From Dermabacter sp. p3-SID358 (GTDB taxonomy: Bacteria; Actinomycetota; Actinomycetes; Actinomycetales; Dermabacteraceae): a stretch of 64,000 nt of DNA. Location of the stretch: contig NZ_JALXOZ010000003.1 of NCBI RefSeq assembly GCF_025147465.1, positions 62,001-126,000 of the forward strand. Reading direction: 5' to 3'. Below the pieces are notes generated by a model. That model was not told where the DNA came from. It worked only from the letters and a program-made list of their open reading frames with translations, and did no database searches. Below are positions 37,848 to 45,009 of this stretch, in pieces (position 1 is the first letter of the stretch; each line of letters starts with the position of its first letter). Both the position numbers and the translations under genes were made by a program.

Positions 37848-38057
37848 GTGCAAAGCACTAACGCCGGGGCCTCTCCGCTAAACACAGAGCAGGCCGCCTA
37901 TCACATCGGGGTAGCTGAAAACACACTTCGTTACTGGAGGAACTGTGGGCGCGGCCCAAAGAGCTACAAAGTGGGTCGCGCGGTCCGGTATGACCGGGGC
38001 GACCTTGAAGCTTGGGTGGCCGCGCAGCGCGCGAACGCCGTTGGCGATGACCTTTAG
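37848..38057 (+). CDS. Excisionase-like MerR-type HTH protein
   Basis: The 69-residue protein contains LNTEQAAYHIGVAENTLRYWRNCGRGPKSYKVGRAVRYDRGDLEAW, the winged helix-turn-helix layout of excisionases and AlpA/MerR-like DNA-binding proteins. GTG 37848 has an AAAGGAA ribosome-binding site and is preferred over upstream in-frame starts. In integrative elements such proteins bend DNA at att sites and direct excision. It is divergent from the integrase unit. Confidence 0.85.
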   Translation: MQSTNAGASPLNTEQAAYHIGVAENTLRYWRNCGRGPKSYKVGRAVRYDRGDLEAWVAAQRANAVGDDL

Positions 38058-38073
38058 ACCATGCAACAGGAAA

Positions 38074-38111
38074 GCCCCCATTACCCGGCTGGCTGGCTAA
38101 GTAATGGGGGC
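38074..38111 (+). terminator. Stem-loop after the excisionase-like gene
   Basis: GCCCCCATTAC (38074-38084) and GTAATGGGGGC (38101-38111) form a perfect 11-bp stem with a 16-base loop. There is no strong T-run, so it may be an attenuator rather than a full terminator. The 236-bp gap up to the replication-type gene holds nothing else I can support. Confidence 0.55.
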
Positions 38112-38293
38112 ACAATCTTTCGATCAGGAACCAACTCAATCATGCACACACGTTCACGCGCACGCCAACCCCGTGCGAACACACCGACCGACACGGGCGA
38201 TCATTTACCACGCCCGCGGCTTTCCTCCGTCCCTGATTCACGAACTACGCCGCGCCGCCGTTGCACAGCGACAAATAGACACGGGCGATAACT

Positions 38294-39085
38294 TTGGCGC
38301 ACCAATTCATCGCATGGGCACTACGCGCCGGGAAAACACCAACGGAAAAGCTCGCGCTCGCGGTCATTGCGGAAGCGGCCAACGCTGAAACAAGGGAATG
38401 GGCTTTGTCTAGCGCTGAACTTGCCGAACGCATGGGCTACAGCCCCGAAAGCAGGGCCACGGTACGGAACGCCATTAAGTCACTCGAAGAGGCCGGTCAC
38501 ATAAGCGTCCAGCGGCGCACCGATCCCAGCAACCCAAAGCGCAATTTGCCGAACAGGTACAGGGTCCACTACAACCCTGTCCTTGAATGGCCTCACCACG
38601 AAACCCGTAGAGGGGTGGGTCCTATTGACACCCAGGGTGGGACCTCACAACCCCTAGGGGTGGGTCCTGACAGCACCACTAACCAGGAACATAACCAGGA
38701 ACATAACCAGGAACATACTTACACCCGCGATTCTTCCGAATCGACGGGACCGACCAGCAAAACCAATGACCCAATTTCAAAAGAGTTCGCGCGGTCCCCT
38801 GACCGCAAAGAACTTCGAAAGTACGTTCAGGAGTTAGGCCGGGCAAAGGCCGCAAAAGACTGCACGCGCTACGACAGCCTTCTAACGGCCTTCCACATGA
38901 AACTGGCACAATCCTTCAACCGTGATCCAAACATGGAGGCATGGGGCCTGGAAGACGGCTGGGACAGCATTCCCGCTCAATGCTCCAAGCCATACAACGC
39001 CGGGGCATGGCTAAACAAATACCTCAACGCATGGGCCAATGATGACGGCCCCCTCACATGGACACCAAAGCAAGCACAGGCGTAA
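38294..39085 (+). CDS. Winged-helix replication initiator-like protein
   Basis: The N-terminal 90 residues (HQFIAWALRAGKTPTEKLALAVIAEAANAETREWALSSAELAERMG...) form the winged-helix domain seen at the start of replication initiator and replisome-organiser proteins of plasmids and phages. A linker contains three exact copies of NQEH, from 12-bp DNA repeats at 38681-38716. The C-terminal region is charged, with YVQELGRAKAAKDCTRYDSLL and a Trp-rich end. The only available start is TTG 38294, shortly after an in-frame stop. It suggests the element can replicate, at least transiently. Confidence 0.7.
   Translation: MAHQFIAWALRAGKTPTEKLALAVIAEAANAETREWALSSAELAERMGYSPESRATVRNAIKSLEEAGHISVQRRTDPSNPKRNLPNRYRVHYNPVLEWPHHETRRGVGPIDTQGGTSQPLGVGPDSTTNQEHNQEHNQEHTYTRDSSESTGPTSKTNDPISKEFARSPDRKELRKYVQELGRAKAAKDCTRYDSLLTAFHMKLAQSFNRDPNMEAWGLEDGWDSIPAQCSKPYNAGAWLNKYLNAWANDDGPLTWTPKQAQA
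38681..38716 (+). repeat. Three tandem 12-bp repeats in the initiator-like gene
   Basis: AACCAGGAACAT three times in succession, encoding NQEHNQEHNQEH. In plasmid-type initiators such repeats can double as iterons, but here they may be a simple in-frame slippage tract. Confidence 0.8.
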
Positions 39086-39114
39086 CCAGCAACAAAGAAC
39101 GAAAGGCGCGAACG

Positions 39115-39501
39115 ATGACCATTTTCAACACAACCATCGGGGACGGCATCCCAGCTACCAAGCCTGTAATACTCGAAACACACGAACGCGAACCCATCGA
39201 CTTCCAAGTGACAGACGATCCTGATGTTGGCCTAATGTTCTTCATCGGAAACACCGCCCTCACTGAATCCGGCGCACGCCTACTAAGTGAGTCTCTCGCT
39301 TCCACGCTGTTCCACCTTGACGCGGATAGATGGACGGAAACGCTGAACGATGAGAACGATGACCCAGTTCGCTTGCTGAACGAGTGCCCCAGCGACTTAC
39401 GCGCCGCGTTTGACGATGACGAAGACCCCCTGAATCGCTTGGTCAACGAATTGCCACCGCTCAATAGCGAGCCAGACGCAGAAAGCCTCGAAGCTTCCTA
39501 A
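39115..39501 (+). CDS. Acidic protein of unknown function in the element
   Basis: The 128-residue protein begins MTIFNTTIGDGIPATKPVIL at ATG 39115 behind an AAAGG site. It is strongly acidic, with Asp/Glu runs near the C-terminus (FDDDEDPLNRLVNELP) and no TM helix or known motif. It follows the replication-type gene by 29 bases and is probably co-transcribed with it. Small acidic proteins of mobile elements are sometimes DNA mimics or host-takeover factors; that is only a possibility here. Confidence 0.65.
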   Translation: MTIFNTTIGDGIPATKPVILETHEREPIDFQVTDDPDVGLMFFIGNTALTESGARLLSESLASTLFHLDADRWTETLNDENDDPVRLLNECPSDLRAAFDDDEDPLNRLVNELPPLNSEPDAESLEAS

Positions 39502-39944
39502 CAACCGAACAGCCAAGACAGCCAACCCCATCCAAGCAAGGCTCGCCGCTTCCAAAAGTAAGCGGGCCTCATTGCTCCCTGACCGTCACGCCGAACGGCA
39601 ACATTCCCCCTGAATCGAACACCGACCCCATGCAACCCGCGAGCGCACACCGACCCCATGCAAACACCACCGTCACGTTCACCCGCCCGAAAGCGGCTAC
39701 CCGTCAAATAGGGCATGAGTTTTCAACCTATGAAACGACCTTCAACATCGTGCAACCGAACACGCGCGCGTTTTCATCATCAGGTAATACCAGTGATGAC
39801 CAGGTAATTCGCACTGTTGCCGGTACGCAGTCAGTACGCAGTAGCGCCGCGTCACGCCATAAAACGCCATAAATCACCATTGCTCGAATAGTGCTCGCAC
39901 CAGCGGAAACGTTGAGATGGCCCAGGCTATCGAAACGTCTGTTT
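39502..39944. other. Right end of the integrative element, no gene seen
   Basis: This 443-bp stretch lacks a convincing coding frame. It contains a duplicated phrase ACACCGACCCCATGCAA near 39619-39662, direct copies of CAGGTAAT at 39781 and 39801, the right arm repeat at 39823-39843 and direct copies of CGCCATAAA near 39856-39875. These fit protein-binding sites for integrase and excisionase. Confidence 0.6.
39823..39843. repeat. Right arm-type repeat of the element
   Basis: Same 21 bp and same orientation as 36076-36096, lying 101 bp inside the attR core. Confidence 0.7.
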
Positions 39945-39992
39945 CTGCTTTGCAAGCAGGGGGTTACGGGTTCGAGTCCCGTTAGCTCCACA
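39945..39992 (+). repeat. attR (48-bp direct repeat, tRNA-Ala 3' part)
   Basis: Repeats the anticodon arm to the 3' end of tRNA-Ala without its 5' half, so it is not a tRNA gene. It is followed by the displaced original terminator. Confidence 0.95.
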
Positions 39993-39996
39993 CATA

Positions 39997-40030
39997 AAAC
40001 CCCAGGACGGCTAGATCCGGCCTGGGGTTT
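39997..40030. terminator. Original tRNA-Ala terminator hairpin, now behind attR
   Basis: AAACCCCAGG (39997-40006) pairs with CCTGGGGTTT (40021-40030), ending in the T-rich tail. It has the same stem as the hairpin after attL, so the element carries its own copy. Confidence 0.8.
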
Positions 40031-40070
40031 CTTCATGCCCTGATGCGCGTGACCGGTGGTGCCAAACCGA

Positions 40071-40158
40071 GGTGGTAAATCCCCGGAAATGGGGTGGCAA
40101 ATCCCCGCGCTGAGGGTGGCGAATCCCCGGAAATGGGGTGGCAAATCCTCGCGTTTCG
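40071..40158 (+). repeat. Four tandem 22-bp repeats
   Basis: Units start at 40071, 40093, 40115 and 40137, exactly 22 bp apart. Each begins GGTGG(T/C)(A/G)AATCC and continues CCGGAAATGG or a variant; units 1 and 3 are the most alike. There are no spacers, so this is not a CRISPR. The two-turn period suggests a protein-binding array. It lies between attR and the toxin-antitoxin pair. Confidence 0.8.
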
Positions 40159-40206
40159 GAGCTATCCGCTCCAGGATCCCCCGATGAGCTGGCATTTTGG
40201 GTAGGA

Positions 40207-40240
40207 GCATCAAAACATCATGATCATTGATGCTATGATG
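40207..40240. promoter_or_regulatory. Probable operator of the toxin-antitoxin operon
   Basis: GCATCA (40207-40212) pairs with TGATGC (40228-40233), and further copies of ATCATGAT and TATGATG lie within 30 bp upstream of the antitoxin ATG (40246). This fits autorepression by the antitoxin. Confidence 0.6.
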
Positions 40241-40245
40241 CGTGC

Positions 40246-40497
40246 ATGCGGACGACACTTACACTTGACCCCGACGTATCCTCGCTACTCGAGCGTGAAA
40301 TGGCGAATCGGAAGCTTCCCTTTAAGCAGGTTGTGAACGATGCAATCCGCAAGGGGCTAGGAGTTAGCTCGCCGGCGGACTTTACGTTTGCTCGCTACGA
40401 GATGGGACAACCGCGTGTCGACCTCACGCATGCAACCCGAATTGCGGCGGATCTAGAGGACGAGGCCCTCGCTGCAAAGTTGTCCGAGGGCCGCTGA
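40246..40497 (+). CDS. VapB-type antitoxin
   Basis: The 83-residue protein begins MRTTLTLDPDVSSLLEREM, a ribbon-helix-helix DNA-binding domain, and ends with an acidic toxin-binding tail (RIAADLEDEALAAKLSEGR). It should neutralise the PIN-domain toxin encoded next and repress the operon through the palindromes upstream. Its stop shares one base with the toxin start (TGATG). Confidence 0.88.
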   Translation: MRTTLTLDPDVSSLLEREMANRKLPFKQVVNDAIRKGLGVSSPADFTFARYEMGQPRVDLTHATRIAADLEDEALAAKLSEGR

Positions 40498-40928
40498 TGC
40501 TCATTGTTGACACGAATGTGCTGGTCTATGCCGTAAATGTAGACGCAAGGCAACACGAAGCTAGCCATACATGGCTTTCGGAGCAGCTCCGTAGCGGGAC
40601 AGAAGTCGTCGGTATGCCGTGGATGTCGCTCCTGGGCTTTGTGCGCATCTGCACTCATGCCCGTATCCTCGGCCGCCCAATCACGCCAGAGCAAGCAATG
40701 GCTCTGCTCAATGCATGGATCTCTCATCCCAGGGTCGTCACTCCAGAGCCCTCGGTTCGGCACGGGGCACTTCTTTCCGGCCTACTCGCGGAGGCAGGAG
40801 CGGCGGGGAACCTGACGAACGATGCCCATCTCGCCGCACTGGCGCTTGAGTACGGCGCCACCATGGTCACGTTTGATCGTGACTTCGCACGGTTTGGCGT
40901 CCGCGTTCACGTCCCGACGGTCCAGTGA
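40497..40928 (+). CDS. VapC-type PIN-domain ribonuclease toxin
   Basis: The 143-residue PIN domain shows the acidic active-site residues: Asp in MLIVDTNVLVYA, Glu in SVRHGALL region context (MALLNAW...PEPS), Asp in NLTNDAHLAALA and Asp in VTFDRDFARF. VapC toxins cut tRNA or rRNA and stop translation. The order antitoxin-toxin with one-base overlap is standard. It borders the integrative element just outside attR and the 22-bp repeats. Confidence 0.9.
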   Translation: MLIVDTNVLVYAVNVDARQHEASHTWLSEQLRSGTEVVGMPWMSLLGFVRICTHARILGRPITPEQAMALLNAWISHPRVVTPEPSVRHGALLSGLLAEAGAAGNLTNDAHLAALALEYGATMVTFDRDFARFGVRVHVPTVQ

Positions 40929-40957
40929 CCGCGGGTTGCGTCTAGAAGTAGTCGCGC

Positions 40958-42220
40958 TTAGAAGTAGGTCACGCACCACGGCTCGCGGCGGCGCTGCAGG
41001 AGGATGCCGAGCTTGTCGACCGCATCCTCGTCACCGCGCACCCAGCCCACCGTTTCGAGGGCCTGGATGTTGACGCCGCCAAGGAGAGTCGAGCCGAGAG
41101 CCGGAACATCGATCTCCACTTGCGGATCTCCCTCGTAGGGCTCGCACGTGCCCTTGCCATCTTTCACGGTGAGGCGCCAGGTGCCGTCGGCAAACCCCAT
41201 CGAGTCCACGACGCGGAAGGTGACGTCGCCCTCGGTGTAGTAGTTGCGGGCTTCGAGCAGCGCGGCCGGGTCGATCACGCGCAGCCACAGGAAGTCGTTG
41301 TGCTCGTTGATCTGGTAGCGGCGGCGATCGGCGAGGGCCCAGGGCAGGTGCTCGTCGTTGCGGGCGTTGTTGAAGCGCACGCGGCGCACGAGGTCGAGGG
41401 AGCCGAGGAACGCCCACATCGCGATGCTCGCGTCGGTGTTGCAGGGGACGAAGTCGATCACGTCGAGGGCGCCGCCGCGGCTTTCGAGGCGCCACGTCGC
41501 GTAGCCGTCGAGCTCGCCCTTCTCGTTCCAGTGGCCGATCGCGCGGGTCTTGTTGTTGGGCTCGCGCGTGGGCTTGTCGATCGAGCCGTTGCGGATCTCC
41601 ATTTCGGGCGCGCAGCGGTTGATCGAGCCTGTTTGGCGCGCGTGGAACTTATCGAACACGAAGCGGGAGGCTTCGGCGAGCTGGGTGACGTCGATGTATT
41701 CGCACGTGCCGGTGACGGGCGCGGAAACGCTAAAGCCTGAGCCGGCATGCAGCTCAACCGACGTGCTAAAGATTGCGGGACCGAAACCGAAGCGCCCGTA
41801 GATCGCGGCCTCGGTCGCGGTGAGGGCGGCAACGGCGAGGCCCTTCTTCTTCGCCTCGGCGAGGGACTCGGTCATGAGGGTCGTTGCGATGCCCTGGCGG
41901 CGGTGGGAAGCGAGAACGGTGACTTCGCTGATCTGGTGGCAGTCGATGACCTTGCCGCCCACGTTGAGTTCGCCCGTGTAATCCATGAAGGTCGCAACGG
42001 GAACATCCTTGCCGAGGCCATACTTGCGACGGTCGTCGTCGAGAACCGTGCGGGCGGTCGCCTTGCGTTCCGCGTCGATTTTCAGTTGGTGTTCGAGGAA
42101 TTTCTGCGAGGGGTAGGGGTCGTGGAATCCCTGCTGGACGGCGGTGAGCCAGGCGGGATACCAGGGGTGGTCGTCGGGATTCGAGCTCGTGACGTGATGG
42201 GTTTCATATTTGAGATTCAC
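40958..42220 (-). CDS. Eis-like GNAT acetyltransferase
   Basis: The 420-residue protein has an acetyl-CoA-binding GNAT core (SEVTVLASHRRQGIATTLM), a conserved Tyr (about 141) in AAIYGRFGFGPA, a second GNAT-like region and a C-terminal sterol-carrier-like domain ending in CVTYF. In mycobacterial Eis, the equivalent Tyr and the C-terminal Phe carboxylate act in catalysis, and both features are seen here. Eis enzymes acetylate amines, including aminoglycosides at several positions. The start is GTG 42220 with a weak ribosome-binding site. It is divergent from the ABC-F gene (58-bp gap). The physiological substrate is not predictable. Confidence 0.85.
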   Translation of the reverse strand: MNLKYETHHVTSSNPDDHPWYPAWLTAVQQGFHDPYPSQKFLEHQLKIDAERKATARTVLDDDRRKYGLGKDVPVATFMDYTGELNVGGKVIDCHQISEVTVLASHRRQGIATTLMTESLAEAKKKGLAVAALTATEAAIYGRFGFGPAIFSTSVELHAGSGFSVSAPVTGTCEYIDVTQLAEASRFVFDKFHARQTGSINRCAPEMEIRNGSIDKPTREPNNKTRAIGHWNEKGELDGYATWRLESRGGALDVIDFVPCNTDASIAMWAFLGSLDLVRRVRFNNARNDEHLPWALADRRRYQINEHNDFLWLRVIDPAALLEARNYYTEGDVTFRVVDSMGFADGTWRLTVKDGKGTCEPYEGDPQVEIDVPALGSTLLGGVNIQALETVGWVRGDEDAVDKLGILLQRRREPWCVTYF

Positions 42221-42278
42221 GCGAGTGACACTAGCAAAGTAGAGTTTGGAGGATCTGAGCCAAAGAACGGGAGGTGTC

Positions 42279-43931
42279 ATGGCTGCTCTAGTTTTCGATT
42301 CCGTCTCGTTCTCGTTCTCCTCGCGCCCGCTTCTCGAGCGCGTGAGCTTTCGCTTGGGGGCGGGGGAGCGCGCGTGCCTCGTGGGGCCGAACGGGTGCGG
42401 CAAAACCACTCTGCTTCGGCTTGCGCTCGGGGAGCTCTCGCCCGAAGGTGGCGCGGTCACGTGGGAAGGAATGGGGTCCGACGCTTGCCAGCCTCCGTCG
42501 GCAGAAAACTTCACGGGGCGCGTAAGCGAGTATTTCGATGAGTCACTCGCGCCCGTTCGTGCCCTTTCTGCGAGATTCGAGCAGGTCACGGCGCACATGG
42601 CGCAAGCTGCGGGTGAAAGCTCGGGTGATGAGCGCGAGTATGACGCGCTGCTCGCGGAGATGACCGCGCGCGATGTGTGGTCGCTTGAGTCGCGCATCGA
42701 TGAAGTGCTTGCGGGGCTTGGCCTTGCGATGCTCGCCGGGGAGGGCCGCGAACGTGATGTGGCAACACTTTCCCCAGGCCAGCGGGGGAGGCTTCCGCTT
42801 GCGGCGATGCTCATCGCGCGGCCCGAGGCGCTCATACTCGACGAGCCTACGAACCATCTCGACGCCGAGGGCTTAGCCTTCCTTGCGCGCACCGTGCGCC
42901 AGTGGGAGGGGCCGGTGCTCATGTCGAGCCACGACCGCGCGTTCATCGAGGACACTGCCACGGCGATCTACGACCTCGACGTTGCGACGTGGCAGGCGCT
43001 CGCAACGGCCGAGGGACACGAGCTTCACGGTGTGTATCGCACCTCGGGCTCGTATTCGAAGTTCCTCGAGGCGAAGCACAAGGCCCGAAAGGCGCATGCG
43101 CAGATTCACGCGGCGCAGCAAAGCGAGAAGCGAGAGATTGGCGAGCACCGCCAAGCGGCGGGGGCGATCGCGAGCGGAGGGGTGCGTCTCGCAGAGGCGA
43201 GCGGTATGGCAAAGAAGTTCTTTGCCGATCGCGCGCAAGCCACTTCAACTCGGCGCACGCGCAACGACGACAAAAAGCTTGAGGCGCTTGAGGAGCGAGA
43301 GGTGCGTCGGCCCCGTTCTTACGACTTGACGTTCCCGCTCGCGCCCGCGCAGAACGCCGCTGGCCTTGCCCTTTCCACACGCGCTGCCGCCGTTGAAGGG
43401 CGCTTGGCGCCGCTCACCCTCGACTTGTCTCGCGGCGAACACTTGCTCATCACGGGCGGTAACGGCGCCGGCAAATCAACGCTCCTCACCTGGATTGCCA
43501 CGGGTGAGCCGCCAGAGGGCGCGAGTGCCCACGGTTCCGTGTCGTGTGACCGGCCCGTGGGATTCGTGCCGCAACGCTTGCCACGCCTGGGCGATCCAGG
43601 CTTCACGCGCGAAGTGTGGACCGAGGGGGTCGGGGAGCGCGGATCGGGAATGCTGCACCCCTCCATGTGGCGCACGCGCGTCGACGAGCTCTCTGCGGGA
43701 AATCAACGCCGTGCGCAGCTCGCCCTCGCGCTTCACGAGGCGCCGTCGTTCCTCGTCATTGATGAACCCACCAACTTCCTCGATCTCGCCACGGTTGAGG
43801 CGCTCGAGCAGGCCTTCAATGAATGGACGGGGACCCTCATCATTGCGAGCCACGACCGCTGGCTCATTGAGCATTGGGTTGGGCGGCGGCTCACTCTCGC
43901 GCCCTCGCCCGTTTTTGGTGTTACCGAGTGA
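42279..43931 (+). CDS. ABC-F family ATPase with two nucleotide-binding domains
   Basis: This is a soluble ABC protein without TM helices. Domain 1 has Walker A GPNGCGKTT, signature LSPGQRGRLPLA and Walker B ALILDEPTNHLD. Domain 2 has GGNGAGKSTLL, a divergent signature LSAGNQRRAQLAL and FLVIDEPTNFLD. The inter-domain linker is charged and helical (residues about 250-340), as in ABC-F factors that act on the ribosome; some confer antibiotic resistance. ATG 42279 follows GGGAGG. A copy of the dispersed motif (GGTCCGACGCTTGCC, 42475-42489) lies in the first domain. I cannot say whether it is a resistance or housekeeping type. Confidence 0.9.
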   Translation: MAALVFDSVSFSFSSRPLLERVSFRLGAGERACLVGPNGCGKTTLLRLALGELSPEGGAVTWEGMGSDACQPPSAENFTGRVSEYFDESLAPVRALSARFEQVTAHMAQAAGESSGDEREYDALLAEMTARDVWSLESRIDEVLAGLGLAMLAGEGRERDVATLSPGQRGRLPLAAMLIARPEALILDEPTNHLDAEGLAFLARTVRQWEGPVLMSSHDRAFIEDTATAIYDLDVATWQALATAEGHELHGVYRTSGSYSKFLEAKHKARKAHAQIHAAQQSEKREIGEHRQAAGAIASGGVRLAEASGMAKKFFADRAQATSTRRTRNDDKKLEALEEREVRRPRSYDLTFPLAPAQNAAGLALSTRAAAVEGRLAPLTLDLSRGEHLLITGGNGAGKSTLLTWIATGEPPEGASAHGSVSCDRPVGFVPQRLPRLGDPGFTREVWTEGVGERGSGMLHPSMWRTRVDELSAGNQRRAQLALALHEAPSFLVIDEPTNFLDLATVEALEQAFNEWTGTLIIASHDRWLIEHWVGRRLTLAPSPVFGVTE

Positions 43932-43959
43932 AGGCCTGGCGGAGCTGTGCCGGGTGAAA

Positions 43960-44019
43960 GTGGTGAAAAATCGCCGTGTCGAGGCCGTATTTGGGCCTAA
44001 CCGGGTCGTTTTTCACCAC
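43960..44019. terminator. Inverted repeat between convergent genes
   Basis: GTGGTGAAAAA (43960-43970) pairs with TTTTTCACCAC (44009-44019); an inner AGGCC/GGCCT stem lies between. Runs of A and T on the inner sides suit a bidirectional terminator for the ABC-F and DUF1801 genes. The arm AGTGGTGAAAAA is shared with the repeat at 17615-17685. Confidence 0.65.
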
Positions 44020-44052
44020 CTCGGCCACAGCCGCTCCGAAAGGAACCTGAGT

Positions 44053-44430
44053 TTAGGGACGCCAGAAGGTCGTGACGTCTTTTTTCGTCGCGAGCTGGTA
44101 GTCGATGAACTCCGCGAGCAGCTCATAGTCGAAGGGTTTGCTCCACGGCTGGCGGGCGAGCATCGCGGTGCGGTCGGTGTCGCGCTCATCCATGAAGGTA
44201 GCGAAATGGTCCATCGTTGCCTTCTCGGGAGACACGGACATATGCATCTTCGCCGCCGAGAACCCCACGATGAACGTGCCGTGATGCGTGAACATGGGCG
44301 TGCTCCACGCAATGCGCATCTCGAGCTCAGGGTACGTCGCTTGCACCCAATCGAGAACCTCCACCATGCGCTCGCGTTCGGCGCCGTCGGGGATGGTGTC
44401 GAGGAACTCGTCCAACGTCCTGATCGTCAT
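44053..44430 (-). CDS. DUF1801 family protein (YdhG-like)
   Basis: The 125-residue protein starts MTIRTLDEFLDTIPDGAERE and contains the DUF1801 pattern LEMRIAWSTPMFTHHGTFIVGFSAAKMHMSVSPEKA, then a C-terminal helix. Members are related to frataxin-like iron chaperones such as Bacillus Fra, but the role here is unknown. It is convergent with the ABC-F gene and divergent from the arsenic operon. Confidence 0.85.
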   Translation of the reverse strand: MTIRTLDEFLDTIPDGAERERMVEVLDWVQATYPELEMRIAWSTPMFTHHGTFIVGFSAAKMHMSVSPEKATMDHFATFMDERDTDRTAMLARQPWSKPFDYELLAEFIDYQLATKKDVTTFWRP

Positions 44431-44571
44431 GACCTCACCCTAGCCGTCAGGGCGAAAAAGAGACATACGGGGGATGAGTAGCATTATTGGAGCCACGGCT
44501 TGGCAGGAGCCTTGGGAAGTGGCAATTCCTAGAATCATCGTTGACAATTCATTCCTGCGAGGAGGGAAAGC

Positions 44572-44994
44572 ATGAATGCACCAAGTGTGCTGTTTGTGTG
44601 CGTGAAAAATGGCGGCAAGAGCCAAATGGCGGCGGCGCTTATGCGTCACTATGCGCACGATGCGATCGAGGTGCATTCAGCGGGCACGAAGCCGGGAGCG
44701 ACGCTTAATGAAGCCTCTCGTGTGAGCGTGGCAAGCGTCGGAGGAAATTTCGACGGTGAATTCCCGAAACCGATCGACCCAGGCATCCTGCGCGCCGCGG
44801 ATCGCACCATCATCGTGGGAGGTGACGCGCGCGTGGAACCGATCGAGGGTATGCGCGGCACGATCGAAAAGTGGGAGATCGATGAGCCATCGCTTCGTGG
44901 CATCGAGGGGGAGGAGCGCATGACCCTCATTCGCGACGATATCGATCGCCGCGTTCGCGCCCTCTTGGCCGAGCTCACCTCGAACCCGAACTAG
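44572..44994 (+). CDS. arsC: Arsenate reductase, LMW-phosphatase fold (mycothiol-type), copy 1
   Basis: The 140-residue protein has a P-loop VCVKNGGKSQMAAALM near the N-terminus, with the nucleophile Cys and a Lys where classical low-molecular-weight phosphatases have Arg. The same Lys occurs in copy 2 and, as I recall, in corynebacterial arsenate-mycothiol transferases, which join arsenate to mycothiol for reduction by mycoredoxin. ATG 44572 follows GAGGAGG. acr3 starts 15 bases later. A TTGACA-like element (44541) and TAGAAT (44530) lie upstream. An ArsR gene is not adjacent. Confidence 0.85.
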   Translation: MNAPSVLFVCVKNGGKSQMAAALMRHYAHDAIEVHSAGTKPGATLNEASRVSVASVGGNFDGEFPKPIDPGILRAADRTIIVGGDARVEPIEGMRGTIEKWEIDEPSLRGIEGEERMTLIRDDIDRRVRALLAELTSNPN

Positions 44995-45009
44995 CCGAAA
45001 GGAACAACC

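Larger units (their letters stand above)
35967..39992. mobile_element. 4-kb integrative element in tRNA-Ala
   Basis: A 48-bp direct repeat bounds the element: attL 35967-36014 (anticodon arm to 3' end of tRNA-Ala) and attR 39945-39992. Inside are a tyrosine integrase (minus strand), an HTH protein, an excisionase-like protein, a winged-helix replication-type protein and an unknown acidic protein. There are no capsid, relaxase or FtsK-type genes, so it would need a helper for transfer. Sequence is more AT-rich than the flanks. Identical tandem arm repeats sit just inside both ends. Confidence 0.92.

Noticed and set aside
38104..38388. Possible small gene between excisionase-like and initiator-like genes
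   Set aside because: It overlaps the initiator-like gene in another frame and begins inside the stem-loop; no ribosome-binding site or family resemblance.
39945..39992. Second tRNA-Ala gene
   Set aside because: Only the part from the anticodon arm to the 3' end is present; it is the attR copy.
40071..40158. CRISPR array
   Set aside because: Repeats are contiguous without spacers and no cas gene is near.
39728..40258. Minus-strand frame across attR, terminator and the 22-bp repeats
   Set aside because: Its protein is mostly translated att site, hairpin and repeat DNA, so it is not a credible gene.
40958..42961. 667-residue reading of the Eis-like gene
   Set aside because: The extra N-terminal 247 codons are antisense to the ABC-F gene; GTG 42220 gives the normal Eis length.
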